From positions 1 to 38,566 of the forward strand of contig MU603970.1 in NCBI GenBank assembly GCA_025201845.1: a stretch of DNA of 38,566 nucleotides, read 5' to 3'. The translations under genes were made by a program, and so were the position numbers. The DNA is from Martensiomyces pterosporus. Taxonomy: Eukaryota; Kickxellomycota; Kickxellomycetes; Kickxellales; Kickxellaceae. This document shows, one piece after another, positions 1 to 8,707 of the stretch. Each line of letters begins with the position of its first letter. The stretch's first letter is position 1. The notes beneath the pieces are model-generated. The model did not search any database. It was given only the letters and a program-made list of their open reading frames with translations, and was not told where the DNA came from.

Positions 1-82
1 GAGTCTGACCCGCAGTACGCCAGCGGAACCCGCCGCTTTGCCGAGTAAAAGGCAGCGCTTTGCGAAGAAACAAAACATGTAA
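1..82 (+). CDS. 3' end of an unidentified + strand gene (partial)
   Basis: Two frames are open from the left edge. One runs 15 codons to TAA at 46-48. The other runs 26 codons to TAA at 80-82 and ends in a Lys/Arg-rich tail (PSKRQRFAKKQNM). Both use GC-rich codons like the other genes here. The next gene is on the opposite strand and its poly(A) signal lies at 111-116, so a convergent + strand gene ending here fits the spacing. I favour the longer, basic frame, which would suit a nuclear or nucleolar protein C-terminus. The product cannot be identified from so few residues, and this could also be non-coding. Confidence 0.3.
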   Translation, partial: SLTRSTPAEPAALPSKRQRFAKKQNM

Positions 83-110
83 ACCTCAATATTCTAAAGC
101 TTTATTTCAG

Positions 111-116
111 CGCAGG
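111..116 (-). terminator. Poly(A) signal AATAAA of the 5-phosphatase gene
   Basis: TTTATT on the + strand reads AATAAA on the minus strand, about 60 bp past the stop codon of the 5-phosphatase gene. Confidence 0.5.
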
Positions 117-176
117 CTATTTACATATCCCTAGGTGTTAGGGATGGCAGTGTTGCTGCCGCCAGCAGCACCACCA

Positions 177-1607
177 TCACCCGCCTGTTGGACCAAATAC
201 ACAATAGTAGCCAACCATGCTGGCAAGTACAGCAATGCATACTGACAGAGAGGTCGTGTCGGTCAAAGCAGTGTACGCTGTGCCAGCGATGCGGTCAGCA
301 GCAACGCCAAAGAGCTGCCAGTACAGGCGGCTGTACATCCAGTACTGATCCACAAAGTCGGGGAGGCTAGCTGCTGGTTGCTGACAAATATCGTAGAGCC
401 GCTCAACGTTGACGTCGAATGTGCCAGCGACTGGAAGGTGGTCGGAGCCAGCGACGTTTTGTGTGGAATAGCGCATGCATGTGATGGGCGGCGGGTTGTG
501 CTCAGCCGCGCTATCGTTGCCGCTGGGGCTGCCACGAAGGTGTGCTGTCGGTTCTTGAGCGCGCTCGCTGGAATGGGCAGCGGCGAGCCATGATTTGACT
601 GAACGGACCGCAGACGGCGTCCTTGTGTAGAAGACGATGCGATCGCACCAAGAGGGGTGACGCCTGCCGGTGTAGGGACCAGCGCAAGCACCGGCGTCAG
701 CGTTGACGGCATCGGTGACGCTTGTGTCAAGCTTGTAGGTCGGCGGGAAGTGGATGGCTGGCTCGGTGAAGCCAGGCAGTGTCCGTCCGCACATCATTTC
801 TTTCTGAAGCTGGTCAGACTCAAGGCGCTTGCGCCAGTCTCGTTCCTGCAGGTATATTGTTGCACCGGGATTGGTTGGGGAACCAGCATCTTCCGGAGCA
901 GCGCCAAGCTCATGCGGCGATCCGCCGGCCGCTTCTCCGACGCTGCGCTGATAAGAGCGGGGAAGAGGGGGTGGGGCTCGGTAGTTGAGGTCGCCCAGGA
1001 CAAAGGCCGCATCGCAGTGGAAAAGCGTCAGTCCTGGAAGGCCAGGGAACAGCAGGCGGGACACAATGTCTCTGAAGTTGCTGTTGCGGAGGCGGGTGCT
1101 GTGCGTGCCTGCGGCCAGGTGGGCACACACAAAGGCGCTTGTCACAGTTTGGCCAGAGCCAGCGCCGATTGCCAAGACCACGCCTGCAGCGCTTTTGTTG
1201 CTCATGGCCGTCAGGCCGATGCCGACCTTGGCCAGCGACACGACGGATATTGGGTGCGGGCATGTGCTGCGCATCCACACAGCGATGCCAACGGCGCCAT
1301 GCTCAGCAGCGGCAATGCGCTTGGCCTGCGGCGTAAGCTCGCGGTCTATGCCTTGAACAAGCCGGAGCAGGTTTGGAGACAGGAGGGCATCACTGTTCTC
1401 GCCATTGCCTGATGTGGTGTGCAGAGTGCTCGTGCGCATAGCATCAAGAAACGGGGTGTGCTCTTCAACACCCACCACAAGCACGTCAAACGGCTTGTCC
1501 TCATCGCCCGGTTGCTGCTGGTGGTGATCGGGGGCGACTAGGGCGCGGATGGCAGCCTCAGAGGGCTGCTGCTGGGCCAAGTTGTAAGTGACGACCCTGA
1601 TTCGCAT
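177..1607 (-). CDS. Phosphoinositide 5-phosphatase, INP54-like, tail-anchored
   Basis: 476-residue protein of the inositol polyphosphate 5-phosphatase (IPPc) branch of the endonuclease/exonuclease/phosphatase fold. It should remove the 5-phosphate of PtdIns(4,5)P2 or related lipids. Signature motifs are present in order: VVTYNL near residue 5, GVEE near 46-49 (metal-binding Glu), a KVGIGLTAMSNKSA block at 127-140, AHLAAG at 162-167, GDLNYR at 205-210, PPTYKLD near 288-294, PSWCDR at 318-323 and SDHLPV at 388-393. The last ~25 residues (about 452-471) form one hydrophobic segment with a short GPTGG end, i.e. a tail anchor. Yeast Inp54 is likewise a short enzyme held in the ER by a C-terminal hydrophobic tail, hence the assignment. 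A low-complexity insert (about 340-375) separates PSWCDR from SDH. The ATG at 1607 opens directly into the first domain strand. Confidence 0.88.
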   Translation of the reverse strand: MRIRVVTYNLAQQQPSEAAIRALVAPDHHQQQPGDEDKPFDVLVVGVEEHTPFLDAMRTSTLHTTSGNGENSDALLSPNLLRLVQGIDRELTPQAKRIAAAEHGAVGIAVWMRSTCPHPISVVSLAKVGIGLTAMSNKSAAGVVLAIGAGSGQTVTSAFVCAHLAAGTHSTRLRNSNFRDIVSRLLFPGLPGLTLFHCDAAFVLGDLNYRAPPPLPRSYQRSVGEAAGGSPHELGAAPEDAGSPTNPGATIYLQERDWRKRLESDQLQKEMMCGRTLPGFTEPAIHFPPTYKLDTSVTDAVNADAGACAGPYTGRRHPSWCDRIVFYTRTPSAVRSVKSWLAAAHSSERAQEPTAHLRGSPSGNDSAAEHNPPPITCMRYSTQNVAGSDHLPVAGTFDVNVERLYDICQQPAASLPDFVDQYWMYSRLYWQLFGVAADRIAGTAYTALTDTTSLSVCIAVLASMVGYYCVFGPTGG

Positions 1608-1644
1608 TTGAATTAGCGGGCAAAGCTTCTCAAAAGGGGGGCGC

Positions 1645-1650
1645 TTTATT
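1645..1650 (-). terminator. Candidate poly(A) signal of the SAM-domain gene
   Basis: AATAAA on the minus strand, about 155 bp past the SAM-domain gene's stop codon and about 40 bp before the 5-phosphatase start codon. Confidence 0.4.
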
Positions 1651-1803
1651 TACAAGGCGTTGTCTCTTTTCCCGACGTTCAGAAGCTAGCTAAAGCACTA
1701 CGCAGGAGCAGTGGTATCAAAGAGGAGAGATCGAAAGAAAACAGGTGGTTGTGTGTATAAGTGTAGGTTGCTTGTGTGTATGAGAGGAGAGAGTCGACAG
1801 CGA

Positions 1804-3261
1804 CTAGATAACATGCGCTGCCTTTTTGGTATGCTGCTGCTGCGTGTCTTTGGTGTCGGCTGGGCCTGGACCTCGCCTGAGATTGTGAGTTGGCGGCTGG
1901 AGTGGGTGGTGGATATGGACGGTGCTGCTGCTACTGCCGCTTCCGCCGGTTCCAGCAGCGAGTATTACAGACGGGTGCGAGTGCGAGTGCGAGTGCGAGT
2001 GGGGATCGACGGCGCCCGGCAGCGCTGCGGCAGAAGCGGGGGCAGAAGCAGCAAGTGCAGTGGTGGCTGTGGGGGCTGCATAAGGAGCATAGGCTGGAAC
2101 CGGCGCGGCTTTGGCGGTGGCATTGCCGCTGCTGCCGCTGCTGCTGCCATTGGCTGACGGGGCGCCGCTCGAATAGCTGTGTCTACTGTTGCTGGGAGAA
2201 TCCACCGAGTCAAGGCGTTCAGCAGCCAGGGCTACTGCTGCACCTCCATTCTCGCTGCGGGCGTTGGCGTTGGCGCTGGCGTCAGTGGCAGCGGCGGCAG
2301 CACTCGTCATACCGCGCGCAGGTGGCGAGTGCTCGTGCTCGTGCTCATGCTCGTGCTCATGCTCGTGCTCGTGCTCATCGTCGTCCCTGGACTCGTGTCC
2401 GTTGTCGTTGTTGGTGTCCATGGGGTGGGCGCTAGAGTTTGAGTGGCCCCTCTCGGCACGCAGGCGCGCACGGCGCCTGGCATTGCGCTCGCGCTCCTTC
2501 TGGAGGTACTCTGCGTACAGAACAGGATTTTTCTTCAGCTCGGCACGCTTTTGGCGCTTCTTTTCGGCATCAGCGATGCGCGAGGCCGAGCGCTTCGAGG
2601 GCTTTTGCTGGCTGGCGGCGCCTGCAGAGTCCAAATCGGGCGACTCCTCCTTTGAGGAGCGGCGGTGGTCGGTCTCTGGCGAGTTGGAGGCTGTGCGGAG
2701 GCTTGACCTCGACCGATGATGGCCGTGGTGCTGATAAGCCTGACGCGGTGGCGGCGGAGTTGGTGTTGAGGCGTCGTCCATTTGTAGGCTGCTGCTGCCC
2801 GCATGACCCGAGCCGTCAGCAGCGTGTGCGGGAGCACAGAGAGACATGTTTGGCGGCGGAGATGTCTTGTCCTTCTCACACAGCCCGGAGTTCCAGCGCA
2901 GCGTCTCTATCGCTTCCAGAATGTGCACACGTGTGCCAAAGGCTGCCACGCCAAGCTCGTCAGCCAGCACAGTGTTGGTCACATAGTTGACCAGAACGTG
3001 GCCGTCCACAGCGTGGTCGCGCAGGATGGGTGCGATGCCTGCAACGGGCGGCTGGCTGCGTGCCCAGCGGCAGACATCCTCCACCGACCACTGGTGCGGG
3101 CTTGCTGGCAGCGGGCCTGAGGGCTGGGACGGCGGTGCCGGCGCCGATGCGGATGGTGGCGGAGTGCGCTGTTGCTCCTGTCGAGGTTGCTGGGGCTGTG
3201 GTGGTTGCTGCTGCTGCTGGCTGTCTGGCTGCGGCGCGGGCGGCTGCGGTGATGAAGCCAT
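1804..3261 (-). CDS. SAM-domain protein with basic region and His-rich repeats
   Basis: 485 residues from ATG 3261. Order: a Pro/Gln-rich start; a SAM domain at about 56-122 (W-S-V-E-D-V-C-R-W start, helix ending in HILEAIETLR); a Ser-rich linker; a strongly basic helical stretch at about 224-272 (repeated K/R with NPVLYAEYLQ, then ERERNARRRARL); eight Glu-His dipeptides at about 296-311; Ala/Ser-rich sequence; and four Ser-His dipeptides near 421-429. SAM domains mediate protein or RNA association. The basic segment could bind nucleic acid. This suggests a regulatory or nuclear protein, but I do not recognise an orthologue. The 5' end lies in a 61-bp tandem duplication. An in-frame upstream ATG at 3345 would add 28 residues encoded by the duplicated DNA, so the start is uncertain. 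The low-complexity half may evolve fast. Confidence 0.75.
   Translation of the reverse strand: MASSPQPPAPQPDSQQQQQPPQPQQPRQEQQRTPPPSASAPAPPSQPSGPLPASPHQWSVEDVCRWARSQPPVAGIAPILRDHAVDGHVLVNYVTNTVLADELGVAAFGTRVHILEAIETLRWNSGLCEKDKTSPPPNMSLCAPAHAADGSGHAGSSSLQMDDASTPTPPPPRQAYQHHGHHRSRSSLRTASNSPETDHRRSSKEESPDLDSAGAASQQKPSKRSASRIADAEKKRQKRAELKKNPVLYAEYLQKERERNARRRARLRAERGHSNSSAHPMDTNNDNGHESRDDDEHEHEHEHEHEHEHEHSPPARGMTSAAAAATDASANANARSENGGAAVALAAERLDSVDSPSNSRHSYSSGAPSANGSSSGSSGNATAKAAPVPAYAPYAAPTATTALAASAPASAAALPGAVDPHSHSHSHSHPSVILAAGTGGSGSSSSTVHIHHPLQPPTHNLRRGPGPADTKDTQQQHTKKAAHVI
1975..1998. repeat. Hexanucleotide repeat encoding Ser-His dipeptides
   Basis: Four units of GTGCGA on the + strand inside the SAM-protein gene, read on the minus strand as TCGCAC, i.e. 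Ser-His. Confidence 0.8.
2329..2376. repeat. Hexanucleotide repeat encoding eight Glu-His dipeptides
   Basis: Eight 6-bp units, six GTGCTC and two ATGCTC on the + strand, read on the minus strand as GAGCAC or GAGCAT. The unit keeps the reading frame, so copy-number changes would only lengthen or shorten the Glu-His tract of the SAM protein. Confidence 0.85.
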
Positions 3262-3362
3262 CTGGGCTGTGTAGGCGTGAGCAAAGAGAGACTGGGTGGG
3301 TCGGCTGCGGTGATGAAGCCATCTGGGCTGTGTAGGCGTGAGCAAAGAGAGACTGGGTGGGT
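3241..3362. repeat. Perfect 61-bp tandem duplication over the SAM-gene start codon
   Basis: Positions 3241-3301 and 3302-3362 are identical and directly adjacent. Each copy holds the minus-strand ATG plus its upstream context. Because 61 is not a multiple of three, the outer ATG (3322) is out of frame with the inner one (3261). It opens a frame that overlaps the first few hundred bases of the gene. Confidence 0.95.
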
Positions 3363-4212
3363 TTAGAACTAGTATGATGCAGGGGAGGCACTAAAAAGTT
3401 AAGCAGAAAGGGCCTTTGTGGGTTGGTTTGGTTGGGAGTGGGCGGGTCACGCTTGCAAAGGACGCAGGTTGGAAGGGAGGATATCCAGGGGCGAGGAGAG
3501 GCTGCGAGCGCGGATAAGAGGAAAATACCAGGATGGTCGAAGCAAAAAAGAGAAAGGCCGGCGCCCGGCTCTCTTGGCTCGGGTGTGGGTGTGAGTGTGA
3601 GTGTGGGTGTGTTTCAAACGAGGGAAAATGCCGCAGGGTCACTCCACTCAAATCTCAAATCCTTGCTCTGTGCGATTCCATTCCACAACCACCGCCGCCT
3701 CCGCCGCCGCCGCCGCCGCTGTGCCTGTGCCTGTGTTTGCAGCAGCAAGCAGCCTTGTAACTGCGATCGCCGCATTTGGGCGTGGGCATGGGCATGGGCG
3801 TGGGCTGCGCTGCGTGGTGCGCCGTACTGCCTGAGTCGAAATGTTTCACCCACGAGTGGCACCAGTGGCAGCGGTGGCAGCAGCAGTGGCAGCGGTATTG
3901 CTGGCGGTGGTTGGCTGGCTGGCTGGCGGGCCACACCTCGCACCGAGAATTCTCGGACCTCAACGGCAAACGATCGGGTGATTGCTGCCTCCACTCCCAC
4001 GTGGGACGCCTGCGACTTGCCAGCGCCTCCCCTTGCTCGCTCCTTGCATTTATCGCAGAACTGCGCCGTCTGGAGTGGATGGCGTGCCGATGGATGGCGT
4101 CAGCGCGCTTTCTTGGCCTGCTCTGCTCCGCCCTGCTCTGTCTGCGTGTTGCACACAGCACTCTTACCACCCCACCAACTTTTCATAGCCTCCTTTTCCC
4201 CTTCCCAGCACG
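3262..4212. promoter_or_regulatory. Divergent promoter region between the SAM gene and FIT2
   Basis: 951 bp with no convincing gene; the open frames here are produced by simple repeats. Repeats seen: GTGTGG/GTGTGA at 3582-3612, CCG-rich at 3691-3720, GGGCATGGGCGT-type at about 3778-3806, GGCAGC-type at about 3855-3895 and TTGGC/TGGC at about 3910-3930. A 12-bp perfect palindrome TCCCACGTGGGA with a CACGTG E-box core lies at 3995-4006, about 207 bp upstream of the FIT2 ATG. A pyrimidine-rich stretch directly precedes that ATG (about 4160-4208), as in many fungal promoters. Confidence 0.5.
3995..4006. promoter_or_regulatory. E-box palindrome TCCCACGTGGGA
   Basis: Perfect 12-bp inverted repeat centred on CACGTG, the core bound by bHLH factors such as Pho4, Cbf1 and relatives. 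It sits between the divergent SAM and FIT2 genes. Binding is inferred from the motif only. Confidence 0.4.
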
Positions 4213-5064
4213 ATGGCAATTTCGGCCGGGGCTGCTCAGAACAAAATGCCCTCGCGGCTCTCCAGAACCACCGCTCGCAGACGGGCTGAGGCATTTCTGC
4301 TGATGCCATTGCTCGCTGCAATCCTTCTAGGCTTCACATTCAGCAGCCCGCGAGCCCCTTTGGCCTCCGATACCGCAAGAACGCAGACACAGGCGCCGCT
4401 GTCAGTATGGGCATCCAAGCGCAACCCGCTGAACACGTACTTTGCCAAGCAAGGCTGGGCATGGACGACCGCGCTGTACGCCATTGCCCTGGCCGTTAGG
4501 GCTTGGGGCCAGCCACTTTCCAGCTCCGTGCGCTGCCTGTGCCACTATGCTGCTGCCACGCTGTACTGGCTGCTTATGACGCAGTGGTTCTTTGGGCCCT
4601 CGCTATTCGACCGCTTCTTTCTCCACACAGGCGGCGCCTGCATGCTCCCGCCGGCTAACGAGGGATCTGCGACCGCCGCCAATGGAGCAGGTGCAACCTT
4701 GCTCCCACCGCCGAACTTGGCGTACACATCGCTGCAGTCCTGTCGATCTGCTGGCGGAACATGGCATGGCGGCCACGACATCTCTGGGCACTGCTTCCTG
4801 CTGCTACACTCGGCCGTGTTCCTTACAGAAGAGGTTGTGGTCCCACTGCTCGCCGGCTCCGTAGTGAGCAGTAGCCGCCGCGCAATCGCCAATGCTCGCC
4901 GCCTTGTCTTGTCTGCAGCCATTGGCCTGATTGCTGTGTGGATGCTCATGCTCTATTTTACTGCAAAGTACTTCCATGGCCCAGCAGAGCTGGTTTCAGG
5001 CACCTTGCTGGGTCTTGGCTACTGGATGTCGCTATACCAGCTAAGGCTGCTGTCTTCTGAGTAG
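4213..5064 (+). CDS. SCS3: FIT family ER membrane protein (FIT2/SCS3-like)
   Basis: 283 residues of the fat-storage-inducing transmembrane (FITM/SCS3/YFT2) family: multi-spanning ER proteins with lipid phosphatase-type (acyl-CoA diphosphatase) activity needed for lipid-droplet budding and ER lipid balance. Family hallmarks: a basic N-terminus and first membrane segment (about 26-45); NPLNTYFAKQGWAWT at about 72-86; WFFGPSLFDR near 124-133; then a GGHDISGHCF block with His193 and a YFHGPAELVSGT block with His255. These correspond to the two catalytic histidines of human FIT2 (His155 and His214). Hydrophobic segments surround both. A second in-frame ATG lies at 4246, but the first has the usual pyrimidine-rich leader. 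The gene is convergent with GLC3. It could equally be named YFT2, because budding yeast has two paralogues. Confidence 0.9.
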   Translation: MAISAGAAQNKMPSRLSRTTARRRAEAFLLMPLLAAILLGFTFSSPRAPLASDTARTQTQAPLSVWASKRNPLNTYFAKQGWAWTTALYAIALAVRAWGQPLSSSVRCLCHYAAATLYWLLMTQWFFGPSLFDRFFLHTGGACMLPPANEGSATAANGAGATLLPPPNLAYTSLQSCRSAGGTWHGGHDISGHCFLLLHSAVFLTEEVVVPLLAGSVVSSSRRAIANARRLVLSAAIGLIAVWMLMLYFTAKYFHGPAELVSGTLLGLGYWMSLYQLRLLSSE

Positions 5065-5166
5065 GCTTCCGCCACAAGCAACACACAAAACGCAGCCAGC
5101 AGGCTGCTTGCATTGACTGTGCCAGCAACAGTGATAGACAAAGCATTCACATTTGGTAGCTGTAGA

Positions 5167-5178
5167 AATAAAAATAAA
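5167..5178 (+). terminator. Tandem poly(A) signals of FIT2
   Basis: Two adjacent AATAAA hexamers about 100 bp past the FIT2 stop codon, in the 184-bp convergent gap before the GLC3 stop. Confidence 0.55.
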
Positions 5179-5248
5179 AAAAGGAATGCCGATGGCAGAT
5201 AGGCAGGAAATAATGAACAGGGGCATGCCTTGGCCCTCGTCTCTCGTC

Positions 5249-7606
5249 CTAGTCGTGCTTGAGAACAACTGCCGTGCGGGCAGGCAGATACACCTGGATG
5301 TAGTTGCCACGCCCGTTCCACTCAAGGGGTGTGGAGAAGTGCTCGACGCTGCTGTCGATGCGGCCTTGGCCGAGGAACTGCTTGTCATCGGTGTCGAGGG
5401 CAACCGTGTACTTTCCTGTCCAGGCGCAGCCGATGCGGTAGTCGGTGTACGAGTTGGTCGGGTGGAAGTTGAAAATCCACAGCAGGTTGCCGCGCTCGAA
5501 CGCCAGAACCTTGTCGCCCTCGTGCTTGAGCGTCACCCACTGGTCATGCGACGCAAGCCAGTGGTACTGGTTCTCCAGGCTCATCATCGCACGGTCGAAG
5601 CGGTACAGGTACTTGTACCGCAGCAGGTCGTTATGGATCAGGTTGAACTGGCGCCGAGCGTAGTGGAAGCTGGAGCCATTGCCCTCGCGCGGAAAGTCAA
5701 GCCACTCGGGATGTCCAAACTCGTTGCCCTCAAAGGTCAGGTAGCCCTCGCCACCAAGTGCAAATGTAACAAGGCGGATCATCTTGTGCAGCGCCATACC
5801 GCGCTCAATGACCGGGGTCAGAGGAGTCAGATCGCTCATGTTCGTGTACATCTCCTTGTCCATCAGCCAGAATGCCAGCGTCTTGTCGCCGACTAGCGCC
5901 TGGTCGTGGGACTCGCAGTAGGTGATGGCGCGCTCCTGGTAGCGGCGGTTGGTGAGCTGGTGAGCGATGTGGCCCATGGGCCAGTCCTCATCCCTCTGCT
6001 CCTTGAGCATCTTGATCCACATGTCAGGGATAGACATGGTGAGGCGGTAGTCAAACCCGACTCCACCCTCAGACACTGGCCGGCAGAGTGCGGGCATGCC
6101 AGAGACGTCCTCAGCGATGGTGACAAAGCCAGGGTAGAGCTTGTGGCACATGTAGTTTGCGAGCATGAGGTAGACGATCGCCTCCTCGTCGGTGTTGCCG
6201 GTAAAGTACTCGTTGTAGTCTCCGCTGAACCCATAGGCAATGCCGTGGTGCTTGTACATCATCGAGGTAACGCCGTCAAAGCGGAATCCGTCAAAGCCAA
6301 ACTCTTCGATCCAGTAGCGCAGGTTCGAGAGCAGGAACCGAGTGACCTCGTGGTTGCCGTAGTTGAACAAGCGGCTGTTCCACAGCTCGTGGCGACCACG
6401 GCCGCCCTCGTGGAAGTAGCAGTGATCCGTCCCGTCAAACTGGTTGAGGCCGTCCTCGACGTTGTTGCAGGCATGGGAGTGGACGACGTCCAGGAACACG
6501 ACGATTCCAAGCGAGTGGGCAGTGTCGATCAGCTCGCGCAAGTCGTCTGGCTCGCCGTAGCGCGACGATGGGGCAAAGAACGATGTGACTTGGTAGCCAA
6601 ACGAGGCATAGTAAGCGTGCTCCATGATGGCCATCAACTGGATCGCGTTGTAGCCCAAGTCCTTGACCATGGGCAGCACGTTCTTTGTAAACTCCTTGAA
6701 TGTCGCAACACGGGCCTCAGGCGACGAGATGCCGACATGGGCCTCATAGATGCGGAGGTCTGCTGGTGGCACAGGGCGCTTGCTCCTGAAGGCGTACTTG
6801 TTGGGAGGGTTGTAAAAGACACATTCGTAGATAGGGCTCTTTGAGAGGTCCTGGGTGACGTAACGGCTCCATGCAGGAAGGCGGTACACGCGCTCGCCGC
6901 TGCCAGTGACAAAGGCAACCTTGATGTGGGTGCCGTGGGGAATAGCCACCTCGCCAGAAGCAGTGTTGGGAACAGTGGTCTCCCACACGCCAAACTCGTT
7001 GCGCTTCATAGGGTTGGCTGCGACGTCCCAGCTGTTGAAGTCGCCAACAAGGCTGGCTTCCTTGGCTCCGGGTGCCCATTCGCGGTAGCGCACACCCTCG
7101 GGCGTGACATGGAGGCCAAAGCTCTCGTATCCACGCGAGAAGCTGTCGATTCCGCCTTCGCTCAGCTCAATATCGCGCACCCAGCGCTTGAAGTGGGCGA
7201 AGCGCTGGCCAAAGTACTGGCGGTGGGGCTCGAGGTACCCGTCGGACTTGATAACATCAGTGCCATCGCCGCTGATCGATGGATCGGATCCTGTCAGATA
7301 GGCGCTGTTGGGCTTTTTTGTAGTGGGCCCCTCGAAATTGCCCTCCAGGGCTGGGGAGGTGGGGGCTGGGACTGGGGCTGCCCTTGAAGCCTGGGCCAAG
7401 GCAGGGGCGCTGGGAGCTACTGGCGAGCGTGAGGTAGAGGATCCAGGGGTAGATGTGGGTGGGTTAGAGAGGGATGCTGTGGAAGTGGCTGAGGTAGTGC
7501 TGTTGGTGGTGGTGGGTTTGAGACTGGGGTTAGATGGCTTGCGGTGAACATTATTTGGGCCCTTGGCTGAGGACTTGGACTTGTGGCTTCTCTTCTTACC
7601 AGCCAT
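5249..7606 (-). CDS. GLC3: 1,4-alpha-glucan branching enzyme
   Basis: 785 residues from ATG 7606. Makes the alpha-1,6 branches of glycogen in the cytosol. After a Lys/Ser/Thr/Pro-rich N-terminus of about 120 residues come a CBM48-type domain ([20 protein letters not shown]), the GH13 barrel and the C-terminal beta domain. GH13 motifs: region I DVVHSH (373-378), region [10 protein letters not shown] with nucleophile Asp444, region III AEDVSG with acid/base Glu499, and region IV ESHDQ with Asp568. All catalytic residues are present. Length exceeds yeast Glc3 (704) because of the low-complexity leader. The frame stays open upstream with another ATG at 7822, which would add 72 residues including a hydrophobic stretch (see findings). 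I chose 7606 because MAGKKRSHK gives a normal soluble cytosolic enzyme. Confidence 0.93.
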   Translation of the reverse strand: MAGKKRSHKSKSSAKGPNNVHRKPSNPSLKPTTTNSTTSATSTASLSNPPTSTPGSSTSRSPVAPSAPALAQASRAAPVPAPTSPALEGNFEGPTTKKPNSAYLTGSDPSISGDGTDVIKSDGYLEPHRQYFGQRFAHFKRWVRDIELSEGGIDSFSRGYESFGLHVTPEGVRYREWAPGAKEASLVGDFNSWDVAANPMKRNEFGVWETTVPNTASGEVAIPHGTHIKVAFVTGSGERVYRLPAWSRYVTQDLSKSPIYECVFYNPPNKYAFRSKRPVPPADLRIYEAHVGISSPEARVATFKEFTKNVLPMVKDLGYNAIQLMAIMEHAYYASFGYQVTSFFAPSSRYGEPDDLRELIDTAHSLGIVVFLDVVHSHACNNVEDGLNQFDGTDHCYFHEGGRGRHELWNSRLFNYGNHEVTRFLLSNLRYWIEEFGFDGFRFDGVTSMMYKHHGIAYGFSGDYNEYFTGNTDEEAIVYLMLANYMCHKLYPGFVTIAEDVSGMPALCRPVSEGGVGFDYRLTMSIPDMWIKMLKEQRDEDWPMGHIAHQLTNRRYQERAITYCESHDQALVGDKTLAFWLMDKEMYTNMSDLTPLTPVIERGMALHKMIRLVTFALGGEGYLTFEGNEFGHPEWLDFPREGNGSSFHYARRQFNLIHNDLLRYKYLYRFDRAMMSLENQYHWLASHDQWVTLKHEGDKVLAFERGNLLWIFNFHPTNSYTDYRIGCAWTGKYTVALDTDDKQFLGQGRIDSSVEHFSTPLEWNGRGNYIQVYLPARTAVVLKHD

Positions 7607-8707
7607 TGTCTGTTTTCTCGTTGCGCTGCAGAAAATGAGCGTAGAAACCGCGTAGATGAAAATAGCGAGCTTGCCAGAGTGTACTAAAAGCCTGAGGGGA
7701 GAAGAGAGACAAACACACGAGATGAAACCCGCGCTCCTGTTGGGCGCAGTCTCCCTTTTAACAGGCAGCGTAGCATGGCGCAAGTGGCTTTTCCATTGCT
7801 TGGTTTGCTTCCCATCAGCCATGCCCACACGCCCGACACTCGTACCCCGGCTCTTTGTCTAGGGCCTTGCCCTGCTTTGCCGTGCCTGGCCTGGCGGCAG
7901 GGTGCGCTTGCTGCCCGTGAGGCAGACAGACAGCTGGTGCGGTGCAAGGCCAGCGCCGGCTGCTGTTACCCGCGGGGGCAGCAAGAGGAGGGGACTGGGC
8001 ACCCCCTAACCCTCGCGCCGCATCTTGCTTGTGTTCATTTTGGGGAGGGGTTCCTTGCAGTGTAATATGCAGGCAACACACAATCGATGGCGCGGTGGGT
8101 GTGTGGATGGGGGCAGATGGTGTGGAGATCAGGTATGCGGCAAGCCCAGAGAACTGTGCGCGCCATGAGAGAGGCCACCGTCGTTCTGTGCGAGCACTGC
8201 ATGCTTGCTGATAACAACGAGCTCAACCGAGATACAAGCGCAGCCCACTTGAACACTGGGGCACCCAATGCCGGCGTGGTGCTGCTTGCTCGTGTGCTCA
8301 GTGGATGACAATCAGCCGGCTTTGCGATCGCTGGTGCTGCAGGCACCCCTCCTGTCAGATAGGCGTGCCAGAGCACACATTATACAGTGCAGCACCCATG
8401 TATCACTTGTCTATTTCCAGCTCTGGCAGCAGCAAGGGTTATGCTGGCAATAGAGCATAGTGAGCCGGAGTTTATCTGGGATACAGCTCAACAGGGACCC
8501 ACGGGCAGTGTGTGAATTTGCTTAACGCTACGCAAACAAATAGCAAACAAGTAGCAAACAGATAGCAAACAGATAGCGGGGTGCACTCAGCAGCTTTGCA
8601 AAGCAACCAAGCAAGGCTGAGTGTAGTGCCCATTCGCAGTGTCACACGTCCAGTCTGCGGCAGTTTAGATCGAGGGTTTGGACCGTTTACCTTTTTCCCT
8701 GCAAGTA
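7607..8707. other. 1.1-kb intergenic region between GLC3 and THG1
   Basis: Should hold the GLC3 promoter (right of 7606) and the THG1 3' region (left of 8708). Open frames are short and resemble nothing I know. I see no tRNA-like or snRNA-like element. The only clear structure is the 11-bp repeat at 8532-8575. Confidence 0.5.
8532..8575. repeat. Four tandem 11-bp units (GCAAACAGATA type)
   Basis: Units at 8532, 8543, 8554 and 8565: GCAAACAAATA, GCAAACAAGTA, then GCAAACAGATA twice. They lie about 130-175 bp past the THG1 stop. In a THG1 transcript they would read as UAUCUGUUUGC-type repeats. Confidence 0.9.

Noticed and set aside
657..1412. A 251-codon + strand open frame
   Set aside because: Antisense shadow of the 5-phosphatase gene, whose motifs on the minus strand are unambiguous.
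3423..4289. A 288-codon + frame and 128-171-codon minus frames between the SAM gene and FIT2
   Set aside because: Made of simple-sequence runs (poly-Arg, Trp-Ala, His-Ala) from the promoter microsatellites; the + frame overlaps the FIT2 start out of frame.
5906..6844. A 312-codon + strand open frame
   Set aside because: It lies exactly antisense to the conserved GH13 core of GLC3. GC-rich codon choice leaves the complementary frame open. It has no ATG-family features or known motif.
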